Below, piece by piece: positions 4,995 through 5,063 of a stretch of DNA of 5,063 nucleotides. The notes under the pieces were generated by a model. It did not search any database, was not told the origin of the DNA, and was given only the letters and a program-made list of their open reading frames with translations. Source of the stretch: an uncultured Alistipes sp. GTDB taxonomy: Bacteria; Bacteroidota; Bacteroidia; Bacteroidales; Rikenellaceae. The stretch lies in contig CAAFWE010000270.1 of assembly GCA_900766655.1 (NCBI GenBank), forward strand, positions 1 to 5,063. The letters run 5' to 3'. A program made the translations under genes and the position numbers. How positions within the stretch are numbered: the stretch's first letter is position 1; each line of letters opens with the position of its first letter.

Positions 4995-5063
4995 ATGTAC
5001 ATTGAAGTAATGAAGTCGAAGATTCACCGAGTGCGCGTCACTCAGGCCAATCTCGACTATGTA
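4995..5063 (+). CDS. panD: Aspartate 1-decarboxylase PanD (partial, N-terminal 23 residues)
   Basis: The frame opens two bases after the panC stop and reads MYIEVMKSKIHRVRVTQANL followed by DYV to the window edge. This matches the N-terminus of PanD (IEVxKSKIHRxxVTxAxLxY). PanD is a pyruvoyl-dependent enzyme that converts L-aspartate to beta-alanine, the substrate of PanC. The Gly-Ser self-cleavage site that generates the pyruvoyl group is expected just past the edge (after the Y-V or Y-x of the first strand), so it cannot be confirmed here. The tight spacing to panC implies co-transcription and perhaps translational coupling. Confidence 0.92.
   Translation, partial: MYIEVMKSKIHRVRVTQANLDYV

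Noticed and set aside
4168..4995. Long minus-strand open frame opposite panC
   Set aside because: It is a shadow of panC, which has all family motifs on the plus strand; codon bias produces the open antisense frame.

Overview
The window reads as a chromosomal segment of a Gram-negative Bacteroidota, most likely order Bacteroidales. The evidence is a lipid A gene (lpxH), a DUF4290 protein and a DUF4369/thioredoxin-fold lipoprotein (both families are largely confined to this phylum), and promoter boxes of the phylum's TAnnTTTG type in place of E. coli -10/-35 boxes. The moderate GC content and protein style would suit Alistipes/Rikenellaceae, but that genus guess is weak.

Left part (1-2298, minus strand): three closely spaced genes read right to left: a DUF4290 protein, a secreted lipoprotein with a thioredoxin fold that has lost both catalytic cysteines, and lpxH (cut by the left edge). 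Gaps of 30 and 8 bases suggest one envelope-related operon.

Middle (2299-3762): a divergent intergenic region carries a palindromic array of TTAACA/TGTTAA hexamers, then a Bacteroidota-type promoter, then a plus-strand sigma-54 activator gene. Its AAA+ domain is intact. Its receiver domain is degenerate (acidic pair replaced, helix-3 region shortened) and it has no C-terminal DNA-binding helix-turn-helix.

Intergenic 3763-4155: three tandem units of about 93-105 bases. Each has a TTCTGCT start, a T-tract, an array of TTAACA hexamers, a G-rich turn and an array of TGTTAA hexamers. The first unit begins inside the last codons of the activator gene. Two units carry a small terminator-like hairpin before the T-tract. 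A fourth copy of the palindrome is the one upstream of the activator, so the gene is bracketed by this repeat family. This is the most unusual structure in the window.

Right part (4156-5063, plus strand): panC and the start of panD, two bases apart, behind a good Bacteroidota promoter. Together these make the beta-alanine and pantothenate steps of coenzyme A synthesis. No tRNA, rRNA, CRISPR array or transposase gene was seen.
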